Positions 1-9,732 of a stretch of DNA of 36,909 nt are shown here, one piece after another; position 1 is the first letter of the stretch; each line of letters begins with the position of its first letter. Under the pieces are notes generated by a model. That model ran no database searches. It saw only the letters and a list, made by a program, of their open reading frames with translations, and was not told where the DNA came from. This DNA comes from Prevotella sp. (GTDB taxonomy: Bacteria; Bacteroidota; Bacteroidia; Bacteroidales; Bacteroidaceae), in assembly GCA_024680755.1 (NCBI GenBank), contig JAILBT010000007.1, forward strand, positions 1-36,909, read 5' to 3'. The position numbers were made by a program, and so were the translations under genes.

Positions 1-1259
1 TGAGCGGTGCCCTTGCATGGCGTGCCAGCGACGAGCAGTTCATTCAAGACCTGAACATCTTCTCGAACCTGAAGTTCCGACTCTCTTACGGCGAAACGGG
101 TAACCAGGGCATCGGTGCCTACCGCACACTGGCCGTGCTGCAGGCTGCCAACTATCCCTACAACGGAACACTCTCGAGCGGATTCTCTATGATTGACTGG
201 CGAGGCCCGCAAAACCCCGACCTGAAGTGGGAAACCACATCGCAAGTGAATGTAGGCATCGACTTCGGATGGTTCGACAACCGACTGCAGTTCACCGTTG
301 ACTATTACTACAAGAAAACACGCGACCTGCTGCAGAACGTAACCATACCGTCAAGCAGCGGTTTCTCACAGCAACTGGTTAACAGCGGCAACGTTACCAA
401 CGAAGGTCTGGAGTTCTCGCTCCAGTTCGATGCCTTGCAGAAAACTCCCTTCAAGTGGAACTTCACCGCCAACATCGCTTTCAACCGCAACCGCATTGGC
501 GGACTCGACGGCGACCAATACGCAACGGCACTCTGGTCGAAGGCCGACCAGGTGTTCCTGCAACGTAATGGCTACCCCATAGGAACACTGTTCGGATATG
601 TTGAAGACGGATACTACGACAACATCTCAGAGGTTCGCTCAAACAAAGCATGGGCAGGCCTTTCCGACAGTGAAGCCAAGCGCTATGTGGGCGAAATCAA
701 ATATAGAGACCTGAACGGCGACGGAGTGATAACCAGCGACGACCGCGACATCATTGGCAACACCAATCCCAAGTTCACCTACTCCACAACTCACAACTTC
801 AGCTACAAAAACGTCTCGCTGAGCTTCATGCTGCAGGGGTCGTATGGCAACGACATCTTCAACTATAACCTCACCGATGTTACCATGTCGAACATCGGCA
901 ACATTCCCATCAGCGCCTACAATTCGCGATGGACACCCGAAACGGCTGCCACGGCCGAATGGCCGAAGGCCACGGCAGGCTACACCCGCACATGGCTGGT
1001 GAGCGACCGCTATGTTGAAAACGGCTCTTACCTGAAGATGAAATACATCACACTGTCCTACGACTGGCGCAAACCAATGAAAGGCATCGAGAAAATAGCG
1101 TTCTCGTTCACGGCAAGCAACGTGTTCACCATCACCAACTATTCTTGGTTCGACCCCGATGTGAATGCAGGTGGGCTCAATGCTGCTTGCCCGGGAGTAG
1201 ATAGCTACTCCTACCCCAGCCCACGCTCGTTTGCCTTCGGAGTGAACTTCCTTTTTTAA
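1..1259 (+). CDS. susC: SusC-like TonB-dependent outer-membrane transporter, C-terminal part (5' truncated by window)
   Basis: The frame is open from base 3 to the TAA at 1257-1259, so about 418 C-terminal residues are visible and the plug and signal regions lie outside the window. The visible protein is the C-terminal half of a beta-barrel: it starts in a segment containing LSYGETGNQ, a hallmark of SusC/RagA proteins, has many alternating aromatic strands, a calcium-site-like DLNGDGVITSDD stretch, and ends in FAFGVNFLF with the terminal aromatic residue expected of outer-membrane barrels. SusC proteins import oligosaccharides through the outer membrane using TonB energy, with SusD as lid. 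The susD gene follows after 40 bases, so the pair is probably cotranscribed. The substrate is inferred to be beta-mannan or galactomannan oligosaccharide from the downstream enzymes. Confidence 0.93.
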   Translation, partial: SGALAWRASDEQFIQDLNIFSNLKFRLSYGETGNQGIGAYRTLAVLQAANYPYNGTLSSGFSMIDWRGPQNPDLKWETTSQVNVGIDFGWFDNRLQFTVDYYYKKTRDLLQNVTIPSSSGFSQQLVNSGNVTNEGLEFSLQFDALQKTPFKWNFTANIAFNRNRIGGLDGDQYATALWSKADQVFLQRNGYPIGTLFGYVEDGYYDNISEVRSNKAWAGLSDSEAKRYVGEIKYRDLNGDGVITSDDRDIIGNTNPKFTYSTTHNFSYKNVSLSFMLQGSYGNDIFNYNLTDVTMSNIGNIPISAYNSRWTPETAATAEWPKATAGYTRTWLVSDRYVENGSYLKMKYITLSYDWRKPMKGIEKIAFSFTASNVFTITNYSWFDPDVNAGGLNAACPGVDSYSYPSPRSFAFGVNFLF

Positions 1260-1299
1260 GCATCCAGCCAAGAGTCTAAACCATTAAAAGATAAAGAAT

Positions 1300-3081
1300 A
1301 TGAACAGCAAATATATAACAAAACGCAAAGCCTCACCATCCGTGTTTTGCCAATTTGCCTTTGCCCTGATGCTCACACTCGGCCTGAGTGCATGCTCCAG
1401 TTGGATTGAAGAGAACCCCGACGGACTCATCACCGACGAGCGTGTGGGCGATTCGGAAGAAGCTGCTGCCAACTGGGTTACAGGCACCTATTCGAAACTC
1501 ATCTACGACATGTTCTGCTGGGGCTACTTCCCCAGAGTGCTGGAGTTCGATGCCGACTATATCAGTGGTCCCGACTGGCTTTTCGGAACCTTCGGTGCCG
1601 GCAACTTCCAGGGTGAGAGCGACGTTACCGACGCACTGTGGAAAGGGTGCTACGGACTCATTGCCCGCGCCAACAATGCCGAACGACACATCAACGCCAT
1701 GCAGAACCTTTCGACCGAAGCCAAGAACAATGCCATTGGAGAGATGAAGTTCCTGCGCGGCTTTGCCTATTTCCTTTTGGTGAGAGCTTACGGTCCCATT
1801 CCCATACAGCCCGAAGAGGAAACCACGGACTACGACCAGCCCCGGCAGTCTATAGACGTTGTCTATGCCTATATCACCAAGAACCTGGAAGAAGCCTCCC
1901 AGCTCCTGTACAAGAACACCGACAGGCTTTATCAGGCAGGCCATGCCTCTGCCGGTGCAGCAGCCGGTTTGTTGGCCAAGGTTTATGCCACACAAGCCTC
2001 TGCCGCCATGCCAGCCGGAACGGAGATTATCGTACGCACCGGGCCTGCCTACGATGGAACGGGCGATGACCGCGCTTACGCTCCGTTGCGTTCCGTCACC
2101 ATGCAGAAGAATGTCGTTATCGGCTACGAAGAAATGAATGTCGCAAACCTCTATCAGAAAGCCGCCGACTGGGCCAAGAAGGTTATCGATGGTGAGTATG
2201 GCAGCTATGAGTTGCTGACCTACGACCAACTATGGAAGAAGGCCAACTGCAATGCCTCCGAATTCATGTTCTCGCTCTGCACGGTAAGTGGCGATGCCAC
2301 CTACAAGGTGTCTGTTCACTCGCAATACGAAGGCTATATGACCGAGCAGGGAAGCGACTTCATTCAGGAAGGCGGATGGGTAGGCTGCACGCGCCACTGG
2401 TATGACCTCTTCGACTCGCAGGATCTGCGTATTGTGAAAGGTGTTAAGCACCGCTGGCGTGCCAAAACACAGCGCGAAAGCAACAGCGGTTTTTACTACC
2501 CTCAGAACAACGAGTACACCATCGCCGCCACGGGCTACGACCTCTCAGGCAACTATGTTGGCGAACCCACGGGCATCTATGCCGACGGCGTTTCGTACTA
2601 CTATTCACAGGATGCGCAGTGCCTGGCCTTCACCACAAAATATATGGATGTTACCAACAACGCCATCAACAATGCCGATGCCAACTTCCCCTTCCTGCGC
2701 TATGCCGACGTGCTTCTCATTTATGCTGAAGCCCAGAACGAACTTGGCAACAGCAGCGAAGCCATCGACTACCTGAACATGGTGCGGGTGCGCTCCAATG
2801 CTACGGTAGCATCGGCCACCGGTGCAGCTGCCATTGACAGCAAGGTGAAACTGCGCTCGGCCATTATGGAGGAACGTGCCAAAGAGTTTGCCTGCGAAGC
2901 CGACCGCCGTTGGGACCTCATCCGCTGGGGCATATACCTGCAAGCCATGAATGCTATTGGCGGCAGCGATGATGCGGGGGTGCTGAAAACACGCCAAGAG
3001 CGCAACCTGCTCTTCCCCATCCCACAGCCGGAACTGAACACCAACAAGGCCATCACCGAAAACAACCCCGGATGGAACTAA
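1300..3081 (+). CDS. susD: SusD/RagB-family starch-binding-like outer-membrane lipoprotein
   Basis: This 593-residue protein has a lipoprotein signal with lipobox LSAC (Cys about residue 32), then the helical TPR-like SusD fold. Recognisable family features are the early EENPDG stretch, RGFAYFLLVRAYGPIPI (about residues 150-166), a PFLRYADVLLIYAEAQNE segment, and the C-terminal RRWDLIRWG followed by LFPIPQPELNTN. SusD proteins sit on the cell surface over the SusC barrel and capture the glycan. The gene lies directly after susC, and a glycan-binding lipoprotein gene follows after 45 bases. Glycan specificity cannot be read from the sequence; mannan is inferred from the neighbouring GH26, GH36 and GH130 genes. 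Confidence 0.95.
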   Translation: MNSKYITKRKASPSVFCQFAFALMLTLGLSACSSWIEENPDGLITDERVGDSEEAAANWVTGTYSKLIYDMFCWGYFPRVLEFDADYISGPDWLFGTFGAGNFQGESDVTDALWKGCYGLIARANNAERHINAMQNLSTEAKNNAIGEMKFLRGFAYFLLVRAYGPIPIQPEEETTDYDQPRQSIDVVYAYITKNLEEASQLLYKNTDRLYQAGHASAGAAAGLLAKVYATQASAAMPAGTEIIVRTGPAYDGTGDDRAYAPLRSVTMQKNVVIGYEEMNVANLYQKAADWAKKVIDGEYGSYELLTYDQLWKKANCNASEFMFSLCTVSGDATYKVSVHSQYEGYMTEQGSDFIQEGGWVGCTRHWYDLFDSQDLRIVKGVKHRWRAKTQRESNSGFYYPQNNEYTIAATGYDLSGNYVGEPTGIYADGVSYYYSQDAQCLAFTTKYMDVTNNAINNADANFPFLRYADVLLIYAEAQNELGNSSEAIDYLNMVRVRSNATVASATGAAAIDSKVKLRSAIMEERAKEFACEADRRWDLIRWGIYLQAMNAIGGSDDAGVLKTRQERNLLFPIPQPELNTNKAITENNPGWN

Positions 3082-3126
3082 ACCCTGTGTAAAACTAAAA
3101 AAGTAAAAAGGTAAAAAAGTCGAATT

Positions 3127-4293
3127 ATGAATAATAAATATATTCTTTTGTTGTTATGTCTTTCGTCGTTCTTCTCTTTCACAAGTTGCGACGACATCGT
3201 GACCTACAACGACGGCTATACCCCTGCCGAACAACAGGACAACAGCGGTGCCCCCGTTATCACGGCCGTTTATGACGTGGCCGACACTGCATTTACCACA
3301 CCCATCACGCAAGGAACGCTGGGGCAGACAGTGGTGCTGGTGGGAGAGAACCTGAACCAAGTGCAGGCTGTATCGTTCAACACTGTGGCTTGCGACATGA
3401 AGAACATCTACACCATGGCAACACAAGCCATCGTGCAGATTCCTTCGAAACTCTCTACCGAGCAGGTGAACAAGATAGAGTACAGCACGCCGCAAGGCAC
3501 ATGCAACTACGACTTCCTCGTTCCCTTCCCCGACCTGATTATCAGCGGTCTGGCCTGCGAATTCACCAATGCCGGCGACTCTGCAACGGTGTATGGCAAG
3601 AACTTCGACCTCTACGACTTTGAAGGGGGAGTGTCGGCTGTCAAGATTGGCTCACAAACGCTGGGCGTGGGGTCTGTTACCGCCGAATCGATGAAATTCC
3701 TTATACCGGAAGGAACGCCAGAGAACACCAACATCCATTTCAGTTGGCAAACCAATGGTGTTTCGCACGAAGCAGACCTTACTTTCCGTCCCTCCCAACA
3801 TTTGCTCTTCGGCGACTTCAGTGGTGTAAGCATGAGCAAAGACGGAACCTTGCAAATGGCTATTGAGGGCGACGACGGCATTGGTGCCTCTGCCTGGCTC
3901 AACCAGAAGAACATGCACTTCACAGGCCATTACGGTGCGTGGGCATGGAACACCTTAGACCTATCGTGCAACATGATTGACGTGGTGGTTGACAATCCCG
4001 ACGACTATGTGCTGAAAATGGAAGTGCTGACCAACGCCAACTTCCCGCTCACCGAACAGACTGGTCTTCAGTTCTGTTTCAACTGGGGCGACTCCTTTGC
4101 ATGGAATCCTGCCAATGGTCTTGGCATCAACACCCGCGGACAGTGGCAAACCGTAAGCTTGCCCCTTGCACCAATGGCCACCAAAGGCATCTCTGAACCT
4201 GGCAAGTGGCAAACGCTGCGCATCATCTTCCAACCCCATGCCGACTACGATGCCGACTTCCGACTGGCCAACCTGCGCATTGTGAAGAAATGA
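3127..4293 (+). CDS. IPT/TIG-like surface glycan-binding lipoprotein (SGBP)
   Basis: This 388-residue protein has a lipoprotein signal ending in FTSC (Cys21) followed by two Asp residues, an acidic start compatible with surface export of Bacteroidetes lipoproteins. The segment from about residue 43 (APVITAVYDVAD, then LGQTVVLVGENLNQVQAV) is a typical IPT/TIG immunoglobulin-like repeat, and a second similar repeat starts near LIISGLACEFTNAGDSA. The C-terminal 170 residues contain several Trp residues and look like a beta-sandwich carbohydrate-binding domain. This layout (lipid anchor, IPT spacers, terminal binding domain) is that of PUL-encoded surface glycan-binding proteins, usually found just after susD. 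A role in holding mannan chains at the SusCD complex is inferred. Confidence 0.85.
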   Translation: MNNKYILLLLCLSSFFSFTSCDDIVTYNDGYTPAEQQDNSGAPVITAVYDVADTAFTTPITQGTLGQTVVLVGENLNQVQAVSFNTVACDMKNIYTMATQAIVQIPSKLSTEQVNKIEYSTPQGTCNYDFLVPFPDLIISGLACEFTNAGDSATVYGKNFDLYDFEGGVSAVKIGSQTLGVGSVTAESMKFLIPEGTPENTNIHFSWQTNGVSHEADLTFRPSQHLLFGDFSGVSMSKDGTLQMAIEGDDGIGASAWLNQKNMHFTGHYGAWAWNTLDLSCNMIDVVVDNPDDYVLKMEVLTNANFPLTEQTGLQFCFNWGDSFAWNPANGLGINTRGQWQTVSLPLAPMATKGISEPGKWQTLRIIFQPHADYDADFRLANLRIVKK

Positions 4294-4336
4294 TTATTAA
4301 CCCTTTTATTAATTAACCCTTTAAATTTCATGTAAT

Positions 4337-5224
4337 ATGAAAAAAATCTTTATGCTTTTAGTGGCTGCACTGACTTTCACAGGAGTGAAAGCTGCAGAAA
4401 ATGTCATTTGGGAAGATACCTATGTAGATGGCATTGAAATTTCAAGTACAACGATAGCTACCTTCGAGGCTGGCGATGTGCTCCGCGTGTATATCACCGT
4501 TCCCGAGAGCGGTGGAAACTTTAAGATTTGCTTTAAGGGCGAGCCCGACTGGTCGGAAACAGCCATTCCTTCTATCGACAATCAGTGGCCGTGGGTGAAT
4601 GCTGGCGAAACATACAAGGATTTTACCCTTACCCAAGACGACCTAACCGCCATGACAGGCAAGAACATCTATATCTATCAAGGCGAGAACAGCGTTATCA
4701 CGAAGATAACACTCATTACAAATGACTCTGAACCCGAACCCGTAGAAGGTGAGCAAATCGTGTGGGAAGGCAATCAGCCCATTTCCTGGAATACCGAAGT
4801 GGCACCTGGCATTCAGTTTGAAACCACAGAAGGCACTTTCGATGGGTTGAAGAAAAACGACATTATCAAGTTCTACACCACAACCACCTACGAAGAGCCG
4901 CAGTATGTTGTTACCTACAAGAAGGGCGATGGCTGGGAGTGGACCGACCTTGAGACAACCGTGGCCGACGGCATTATCAGCTATACCGTGACCGACGAGA
5001 TCACAGCAACAGAAATTAGTGAGCGTGGACTGATTTTGCGTGGTCAGGCCTATACGCTAACAAAGATTACTGTAACCAAGGAGAATCCCACCACCATCAA
5101 CGACCATCGTGTTTCGCAGGCAGTTGCCGACAAAAAAACATACAATCTGCAAGGCATGGAGGTGAAGGGCGTATCATTGAAAGGCATCTACGTTAGAAAC
5201 GGTAAGAAGTGTGTAATTAAGTAA
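4337..5224 (+). CDS. Secreted two-module protein with C-terminal Gly/Lys tail, function unknown
   Basis: This 295-residue protein has a signal peptide (cleavage after about VKA, residue 19), then two copies of a roughly 110-residue module. Module 1 (about 22-130) begins VIWED and module 2 (about 139-249) begins IVWEGNQPISWN; each continues with an aGDvlr or kNDIIKF strand, a Trp-rich middle and a closing strand of the type ItkItlit. The C-terminus (about 267-295) reads YNLQGMEVKG, KGIYVRNGKK and ends in VIK, like many secreted Prevotella proteins. The same module occurs in the genes at 12434 and 14219. No catalytic motif is visible; a carbohydrate-binding or cell-surface role is inferred only from the locus. 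The gene is closed by a terminator at 5248-5292. Confidence 0.8.
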   Translation: MKKIFMLLVAALTFTGVKAAENVIWEDTYVDGIEISSTTIATFEAGDVLRVYITVPESGGNFKICFKGEPDWSETAIPSIDNQWPWVNAGETYKDFTLTQDDLTAMTGKNIYIYQGENSVITKITLITNDSEPEPVEGEQIVWEGNQPISWNTEVAPGIQFETTEGTFDGLKKNDIIKFYTTTTYEEPQYVVTYKKGDGWEWTDLETTVADGIISYTVTDEITATEISERGLILRGQAYTLTKITVTKENPTTINDHRVSQAVADKKTYNLQGMEVKGVSLKGIYVRNGKKCVIK

Positions 5225-5247
5225 AGATAGCAATTAACAACCAAAGT

Positions 5248-5292
5248 GTCGGAGTATGACAAAAAAGTATCAGTCATTCTCCGACCTTTTTT
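5248..5292 (+). terminator. Rho-independent terminator between the susCD part and the mannan enzyme operon
   Basis: The arm GTCGGAG plus ATGAC (5248-5260) pairs with GTCAT plus CTCCGAC (5273-5285), giving a 12-bp stem with one T-T mismatch and a 12-base loop, followed by a run of six T (5287-5292). It lies 23 bases after the stop of the secreted protein gene. Confidence 0.85.
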
Positions 5293-5293
5293 A

Positions 5294-5301
5294 TACTTTT
5301 G
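5294..5301 (+). promoter_or_regulatory. Candidate -7 box (TACTTTTG) of the GH36-GH26-GH130 operon
   Basis: TACTTTTG matches the Bacteroidetes -7 consensus TAnnTTTG. It sits directly behind the terminator T-run and 32 bases before the GH36 start codon. No good TTTG -33 element lies at the usual distance, because that region is the terminator stem, so the promoter may be weak or activator-dependent. Confidence 0.5.
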
Positions 5302-5333
5302 CATACGAATTGTAAACTATAAACAAAAAAGCA

Positions 5334-7523
5334 ATGCGAAAGAATATTCTATTAGTAGCTTTGGCTTTCCCGGCAATGCCGGTGGCAGCATGGGAAGGCC
5401 ATGTGTCTGTTGAAACACCACAGACACAAATGATTCTTCATGCCAAAGACGGACAAGACTTGCGTATGGCCTACTATGGAGCAAAGGCCGCAACGTTCAG
5501 CGAGCTGCAAACGGCTGGCGACGATTTCGACTTTCCCGCATTGCCGGCTTTCGGCACGGTAGATATGGTTCAGTTGCCCGCCTTGCAGGTGCAGCACGCC
5601 AACGGCGACCTTAACATGGAGCTGAAGGTCGACGAATACAGTTGTGCAGACAATGGCAATGCCGTTGTACACACCTTTCTGCTTAGTGACAAGCTGCAGC
5701 CAGTGAGCGTGCGTCTGTTCTACAAGGCATATAAGCAGATTGACGTTATTGAGACCTGGACAGAAATTACCAACGGCGAAAAACGGGCCATCACGCTGAA
5801 ACGATTCGACAGCGGCCACCTGACGCTGCGCCAGGGTGACGTATGGCTGACCCACATGCATGGCGACTGGGCTGCCGAGGCCAACGTGGTGGAAGAACCG
5901 CTCACACCGGGCTGCAAGGTTATACGCAACACCGACGGTGCCCGCAATGCTCATCTCGATGCGCCCGAAGTGATGATTTCGCTCGACGGGAAACCTTCTG
6001 AAACCAATGGCCGAACCATTGGGGCGGCACTCTGCTGGAGCGGCAACTACGAACTGCGCTTCAACACCCTGCTCAACAAGCAGCACCATTTCTATGCCGG
6101 CATCGACCCGCAGAGCAGCGAGTATGTGCTAGACCCCAAACAGTCGTTTGCCACGCCCCATCTGGCTCTTGCCTACTCAGAACAGGGCATAGGCGGTGTG
6201 AGCCGCATCTTCCACCGCTGGGCACGCACCTGCGGAATGTTACATCGCGGCATGAACACCGGCGACATTCTGCTGAACTCGTGGGAGGGTCTCTACTTCG
6301 ACATCAACGAAGAGCGCATGTTGCAAATGATGGACGACATCAGTAAGTTCGGTGGCGAGCTGTTCGTTATGGACGACGGCTGGTTCGGCAACAAGTATCA
6401 GCGCAACAATGACTCTTCGACCCTGGGCGACTGGGTGGTGGACAAGAAGAAACTGCCTGGCGGCATAAAGGCACTTGTTGATGCCGCACGACAGAAGAAC
6501 ATCAAGTTCGGCATTTGGATTGAACCCGAAGCCGTTAACACCAAGAGTGAACTCTTTGAAAAGCACCCCGAATGGGTATTGCAGACCAAGGGCCGCGAAC
6601 TGAAGTTAGGACGCGGCGGCACACAACTGGTGCTCGACATGACAAACCCCGAAGTGCAGGACTTCGCCTTTAAGATTGTTGACGACTTGCTGACACAGTA
6701 CCCAGAGATTGCCTACATCAAATGGGATGCCAACGCCTCAATACAAAATGTGGGGTCGCTCTATCTGCCTATGGAAAAGCAGTCGAACCTTTATGTTGAC
6801 TATCACCTCGGCCTGCTGAAAGTGTTACAGCGTATTCGCGAAAAATATCCCAACGTGGTCATCCAGGACTGCGCCTCCGGGGGCGGACGTGCCAACTACG
6901 GTCTGCTGCCTTACTTCGATGAGTTCTGGACCTCTGACAATACCGATGCGCTGCAGCGTGTCTATATCCAGTGGGGCACCAGCCTGTTCTTCCCCGCCAA
7001 CGCCATGGCTGCACACATCAACCACTGTCCCTACTGGAACACAGGCGGTCGCGTTATCCCCATTAAGTTCCGCTGCGACGTAGCCATGAGCGGCCGACTG
7101 GGTATTGAGCTGCAACCCAAGGACATGACCGACGAGGAGCGCCAGCAGTGCACTACCTGTTTCAAAGACTATAAAGAACTGCGCGATGTGGTGCAAACGG
7201 GCAATCTCTACCGCTTGGTGAACCCCTATAACAGAAAAGGCGTAGCCTCGCTGATGTATGTTGACGATGCCCAGCAGCAGGGAGCATTGTTTGTGTATAA
7301 AACCGACAACTACTACAACCAGCCTCTGCCCCGCATACGCCTTGCCGGTTTGAACCCCAACAAGACCTATACCATAACAGAAAAGAACGTGCGCGTGTGG
7401 AAAGAACCCTGCCCGCTCAGCGGCAAGCAGTTTACAGGCCGATTCTTGATGGAAGTGGGCATTGAGGTGCCGCTGTGGGAAGACTATGCCTCAAGAGTGT
7501 TTCAAATAGAATATGAAAGATGA
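5334..7523 (+). CDS. GH36 alpha-galactosidase, exported
   Basis: This 729-residue enzyme, a normal length for GH36 group I, removes alpha-1,6-galactose side chains from galactomannan or its oligosaccharides. A signal peptide is visible (about residues 1-19), with no lipobox, so a periplasmic location is likely. Family motifs are clear: VMDDGWFGNK, FGIWIEPEAVN, KWDAN with the expected nucleophile Asp465, CASGGGRANYG, and SDNTDA with the expected acid/base Asp535. Its stop codon overlaps the start of the GH26 gene (ATGA, 7520-7523), so the two are translationally coupled. It is the first gene of the enzyme operon. Raffinose-type sugars are possible alternative substrates, but the mannanase and mannosylglucose phosphorylase next door favour galactomannan. 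Confidence 0.96.
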   Translation: MRKNILLVALAFPAMPVAAWEGHVSVETPQTQMILHAKDGQDLRMAYYGAKAATFSELQTAGDDFDFPALPAFGTVDMVQLPALQVQHANGDLNMELKVDEYSCADNGNAVVHTFLLSDKLQPVSVRLFYKAYKQIDVIETWTEITNGEKRAITLKRFDSGHLTLRQGDVWLTHMHGDWAAEANVVEEPLTPGCKVIRNTDGARNAHLDAPEVMISLDGKPSETNGRTIGAALCWSGNYELRFNTLLNKQHHFYAGIDPQSSEYVLDPKQSFATPHLALAYSEQGIGGVSRIFHRWARTCGMLHRGMNTGDILLNSWEGLYFDINEERMLQMMDDISKFGGELFVMDDGWFGNKYQRNNDSSTLGDWVVDKKKLPGGIKALVDAARQKNIKFGIWIEPEAVNTKSELFEKHPEWVLQTKGRELKLGRGGTQLVLDMTNPEVQDFAFKIVDDLLTQYPEIAYIKWDANASIQNVGSLYLPMEKQSNLYVDYHLGLLKVLQRIREKYPNVVIQDCASGGGRANYGLLPYFDEFWTSDNTDALQRVYIQWGTSLFFPANAMAAHINHCPYWNTGGRVIPIKFRCDVAMSGRLGIELQPKDMTDEERQQCTTCFKDYKELRDVVQTGNLYRLVNPYNRKGVASLMYVDDAQQQGALFVYKTDNYYNQPLPRIRLAGLNPNKTYTITEKNVRVWKEPCPLSGKQFTGRFLMEVGIEVPLWEDYASRVFQIEYER

Positions 7524-8566
7524 AAAGAATACTGCTGTTTGTCACATTTGCCATGCTGCTGACACAACACGCTGAGGCTCAGCAGCGCGAAGCGCTCATC
7601 CGCCGTCTTGCCGCCCTGCAACTGCGCGGCATGATGTTCGGTCATCAGGACGACCCTTTCTACGGCACGTCGTGGGAATGGGAGCGAGGCCGCAGTGACG
7701 TGCTGGAGAGCTGCGGCGACTATCCCGCCGTGATGGGCTTCGACCTGGGCGGCATAGAGATGGGCGACGAGAAGAACCTCGACTCGGTGCCCTTTACCCG
7801 CATACGCGAGGAACTGATGGCCCATGTGGAGCGGGGCGGCATCGTCACCCTGTCGTGGCATCCGCGCAACCCGCTCACGGGCGGCACGGCCTGGGACTGC
7901 ACCGACACCACGGTGGTGGAAAGCATCTTGCCCGGCGGAACGCAGCACCGCAAGTTCCTGATGTGGATGAAGAACGTGCGCAACTTCCTGAAATCGCTGC
8001 GCACGGCCAACGACCGCCCCGTGGCTTTCATCTTCCGTCCGTGGCATGAGAACAACGGAGCCTGGTTCTGGTGGGGGGCGAAGCAATGCACCCCACAGCA
8101 GTATCGCTCCCTGTGGTGCATGCTGCAGGACTACCTGCTCAGCGAAGGGATGGAGAACATCGTGTGGAGCTGGAGTCCCAATCTGGGAGTGACGGAGGAA
8201 GCCTTTGCTTCCTATCCCGGCGACGAACGTGTGGACCTTCTGGGGCTTGATGCCTACCAGTGGGGCACGGAGCAGGAGTTTGTCAGTCAGATAGATGCTG
8301 ACCTGACGCTGCTCACTGCTTTTGCTGAAAAACACAGACGGCTGCTCGCCCTGACGGAGTGCGGGCTGCAGAACATGCCCGACCCCACATGGTGGACACG
8401 AGTGCTCAAGCCACAGATAGAGAAATATCCGCTGTGCTACTTCCTCGTGTGGCGCAATGCCAGGAAAGAGTTCTACGGACCTGTGCCGGGCAGCAAGAAT
8501 GCCCTCTATTTCAACGAGATGATAAAGAACCGAAACATATTGATGCTAAAAGACATTACGAAATGA
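7520..8566 (+). CDS. GH26 endo-beta-1,4-mannanase / mannobiohydrolase, exported
   Basis: This 348-residue protein has a signal peptide (cleavage near AEAQ, residue 20) and a single GH26 catalytic domain. It shows MFGHQDDP near the N-terminus, [18 protein letters not shown] with the expected acid/base Glu177, and ALTECGLQN with the expected nucleophile Glu280. GH26 enzymes of this type cut beta-1,4-mannan by a retaining mechanism, often releasing mannobiose. There is no lipobox, so the periplasm is its likely site. It overlaps the GH36 stop by four bases and the GH130 start by four bases (ATGA at 8563-8566). Whether it is exo- (mannobiose-releasing) or endo-acting cannot be decided from the primary sequence. 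Confidence 0.96.
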   Translation: MKRILLFVTFAMLLTQHAEAQQREALIRRLAALQLRGMMFGHQDDPFYGTSWEWERGRSDVLESCGDYPAVMGFDLGGIEMGDEKNLDSVPFTRIREELMAHVERGGIVTLSWHPRNPLTGGTAWDCTDTTVVESILPGGTQHRKFLMWMKNVRNFLKSLRTANDRPVAFIFRPWHENNGAWFWWGAKQCTPQQYRSLWCMLQDYLLSEGMENIVWSWSPNLGVTEEAFASYPGDERVDLLGLDAYQWGTEQEFVSQIDADLTLLTAFAEKHRRLLALTECGLQNMPDPTWWTRVLKPQIEKYPLCYFLVWRNARKEFYGPVPGSKNALYFNEMIKNRNILMLKDITK

Positions 8567-9732
8567 AAGACTTTGAGCAAAGAGCCAAAATGCTGCGACA
8601 AAAGCACGAGCAACTGCTGTCGCGCAAGAACGAACCGCTGGAGGACGGAAACGGCATCTATGAGAAGTATCACTATCCCATCCTGACGGCAGAACATACA
8701 CCGCTGGAGTGGCGCTACGACTTCTGCGAGAAAGACAATCCCTACCTGATGCAGCGCCTGATGATGAACGCCGTGCTCAATGCCGGTGCCATCAAGCTCG
8801 ATGGGCGCTACCTGCTGGTGTGCCGTGTGGAGGGTGCCGACCGCAAGAGCTTCTTTGCCGTGGCCGAAAGTCCTAACGGCATAGACAACTTCCGGTTCTG
8901 GCCGGAGCCTGTCACCATGCCCGACACGTTGGTATCGGCCACCAACGTTTACGACATGCGCCTCACGCAGCATGAGGACGGCTGGATTTACGGGGTGTTC
9001 TGCGCCGAGCGCAAGGACGAGCTGCGCCCCGACGACCTCTCGGCAGCAACGGCATCGGCGGCCATCGCCCGAACGAAAGACCTCAAGACATGGGAACGCC
9101 TGCACGACCTGAAGTCGAAAAGCCAGCAGCGCAACGTGGTGCTGCACCCCGAGTTTGTGAATGGCAAGTATGCCTTCTACACTCGTCCGCAAGACGGATT
9201 CATCGACACGGGCAGCGGCGGAGGCATTGGATGGGGACTCTGCGAAGACATCACCCATGCCGAAATTGAAGAAGAGATCATCATCAACCCCCGCCACTAT
9301 CACACCATCATGGAGGTAAAGAACGGCGAGGGCCCTGCGCCTATCAAGACCGAGAAAGGCTGGCTGCACCTGGCCCATGGCGTGCGCAACACGGCCGACG
9401 GATTGCGCTACGTGCTGTATATGTATATGACGGCGCTCGACGCCCCCACGAAGGTCATTGCACAGCCCGGCGGCTACTTCCTGGCACCTGAAGGGCAGGA
9501 GTATGTGGGCGACGTGATGAACGTGGCCTTCTCCAACGGCTGGATAAGGGATGCCGACGGGCGCGTGCTCATCTACTACGCCGTAGCCGACACGCGCCTG
9601 CATGTGGCCGTCTCGTCGGTGGAGCGCCTCATCGACTACTGTATGCACACGCCTGAAGACGGGCTGACAACGAGTGCCAGCGTGGAAACCATCAAACGTC
9701 TTATAGCTAAGAATCATGGTCAAACTAAGTGA
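8563..9732 (+). CDS. mgp: GH130 4-O-beta-D-mannosyl-D-glucose phosphorylase
   Basis: This 389-residue cytoplasmic protein has no signal peptide. It catalyses phosphorolysis of mannosyl-beta-1,4-glucose to mannose 1-phosphate and glucose. Its length matches the Bacteroides fragilis enzyme and the expected catalytic acid Asp131 is present in NVYDMRLT; other GH130 stretches are [36 protein letters not shown] and LYMYMTALD. The frame is open further upstream (to 8359) inside the GH26 gene, but the ATG at 8563 overlaps the GH26 stop as ATGA and gives the conserved N-terminus, so that start is chosen. It overlaps the transporter start by 17 bases. The order mannanase, phosphorylase, transporter, epimerase is the one known from B. 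fragilis. Confidence 0.96.
   Translation: MKDFEQRAKMLRQKHEQLLSRKNEPLEDGNGIYEKYHYPILTAEHTPLEWRYDFCEKDNPYLMQRLMMNAVLNAGAIKLDGRYLLVCRVEGADRKSFFAVAESPNGIDNFRFWPEPVTMPDTLVSATNVYDMRLTQHEDGWIYGVFCAERKDELRPDDLSAATASAAIARTKDLKTWERLHDLKSKSQQRNVVLHPEFVNGKYAFYTRPQDGFIDTGSGGGIGWGLCEDITHAEIEEEIIINPRHYHTIMEVKNGEGPAPIKTEKGWLHLAHGVRNTADGLRYVLYMYMTALDAPTKVIAQPGGYFLAPEGQEYVGDVMNVAFSNGWIRDADGRVLIYYAVADTRLHVAVSSVERLIDYCMHTPEDGLTTSASVETIKRLIAKNHGQTK

Noticed and set aside
639..1271. 210-codon - strand frame opposite susC
   Set aside because: The + strand codes for a typical SusC barrel; the antisense product is Val/Gly-rich with no motif.
8359..8562. Longer N-terminus of the GH130 gene
   Set aside because: It lies entirely inside the GH26 gene, and the inner ATG gives the conserved length and places Asp131 correctly.
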